The translations under genes and the position numbers were made by a program. This document shows positions 63,538 to 64,000 of a stretch of 64,000 nt of DNA, piece after piece. Every line of letters starts with the position of its first letter. Within the stretch, counting starts at the first letter, position 1. The notes under the pieces were generated by a model. It searched no databases, had not been told where the DNA came from, and worked only from the letters and a program-made list of their open reading frames with translations. The stretch is from Leptolyngbya sp. PCC 6406 (GTDB taxonomy: Bacteria > Cyanobacteriota > Cyanobacteriia > Phormidesmidales > Phormidesmidaceae), in contig NZ_KI913949.1 in assembly GCF_000332095.2 (NCBI RefSeq), positions 971,198 to 1,035,197 of the forward strand, written 5' to 3'.

Positions 63538-64000
63538 CTTCGAGGACAAAGTCAAAGACATTTGCCAGGTCTACGAACAGGCTGCCACTCGTGCCGAACA
63601 CGGCGAGCTGACCTTCAGCCTGGATGAGATGACGGGAATCCAGGCTCTGGAACGGACGATGCCTGACATCGCCATGAAGCCGGGACGCTGTACCCGCATT
63701 GAGTTTGAGTATATTCGCCATGGCACTCAAACCCTGATTGCCTCATTCAATGTCGCTACCGGACAGGTGGATCAGGCCACCGTGGGAGACACCCGCACCG
63801 AGCAAGACCTCGAGAGTCACCTCAGAGCCTTACTGGCCCAAGTTCCAGATGCCTCCAAGATTCATCTGGTCATGGATTGCCTCAACACTCATCAATCGGA
63901 ATCTCTCGTCCGACTGGTGGCGGAACGCGAGGAAAAACCGATTCATCTGGGCCAGAAAGGGAAGACGGGCATTCTCCTGTCTATGGCGACCCGAGCGGCG
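63530..64000 (+). CDS. IS630-family transposase, second frame (DDE part), incomplete
   Basis: In the frame one base on from the first, the protein continues DPNFEDKVKDICQVYEQA, then ELTFSLDEMTGIQALERTMP (first catalytic Asp region) and KIHLVMDCLNTHQSESLVRL (second Asp, HLVMDxxxxH-type motif). The third acidic residue lies beyond the window. The frame is open to base 64000. Confidence 0.85.

Larger units (their letters stand above)
62971..64000 (+). mobile_element. IS630-family insertion sequence, left part
   Basis: The element seems to begin at CTAGTACTGGGTGGCTGAAA (62971), which resembles the ends of the N1 miniature elements. IS630 elements insert at TA, preferably within CTAG, and this border fits. 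Two transposase frames follow and run to the window edge, so the right end is not visible. Confidence 0.75.

Overview
The window reads as a filamentous-type cyanobacterium with a moderately GC-rich chromosome. HIP1 octamers (GCGATCGC) occur throughout. The gene set includes Psb28, an NblB-like HEAT protein, the fbp-zwf-opcA cluster, an rbp-rpsU pair, an orthocaspase, a PEP-CTERM protein, ACR3 and several families known mainly from cyanobacteria. Nothing fixes the genus; I infer a Leptolyngbya-like or related filamentous lineage from the mix of NACHT/caspase genes, heptamer tandem repeats and many miniature transposable elements.

Layout. 1-1.9 kb: IS110-family recombinase with its upstream non-coding flank. 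1.9-14.3 kb: orphan OmpR-type regulator, NblB-like protein, stomatin and NfeD partners, PP2C phosphatase with a DUF4336 protein, fasciclin lipoprotein, an osmoprotectant-type ABC transporter (lipoprotein, ATPase, permease) and a YaiI-family protein. 14.3-21 kb: YbjN-like protein, dynamin/Era-like GTPase with DUF697, an LpxB-related glycosyltransferase, universal stress protein, TatC and a RodZ-like HTH protein. 21-27.1 kb: an accessory block, visibly more AT-rich, with DUF29, an orthocaspase and an 834-residue NACHT ATPase. 27.1-32.6 kb: opcA, zwf, fbp (oxidative pentose phosphate/Calvin cycle control), moaB and psb28. 33-42 kb: TPR protein, multi-PAS diguanylate cyclase, rpsN, nth, rseP, a metallo-beta-lactamase-fold hydrolase and ppa. 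42-51.4 kb: rbp, rpsU, M20-type amidohydrolase, ttcA, DUF3177, PatD-like, ureD, def. 51.6-54.1 kb: cobA and sirB (siroheme/corrinoid branch) and a DUF4359 protein. 54.2-62 kb: tRNA-His, acr3 behind an ArsR-type operator, PEP-CTERM protein, glyS, murD. 62-64 kb: AbrB-like antitoxin and the left part of an IS630-family element.

Main points. (1) The caspase and the NACHT protein are neighbours on the same strand. They carry matching short Asn/Gly-rich motifs (…IITG…N…G…N…I…G), at the caspase C-terminus and the NACHT N-terminus. That is the arrangement expected for a sensor/effector pair joined by homotypic, possibly amyloid-type, motifs, so it may be a regulated cell-death or anti-phage module. 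(2) Several families of miniature inverted-repeat elements sit at YTAG sites. Five of them overlap the TAG stop codon of a gene exactly, so the gene stays intact. One family shares its ends with the IS630 element at the right edge. One copy is itself split by a 242-bp element with IS50-like ends and a 9-bp target duplication. (3) A 35-bp palindrome occurs three times. Two copies are read in frame inside protein genes, one of them murD, as Rickettsia palindromic elements are. (4) IS110 carries a non-coding flank that may encode a bridge RNA.
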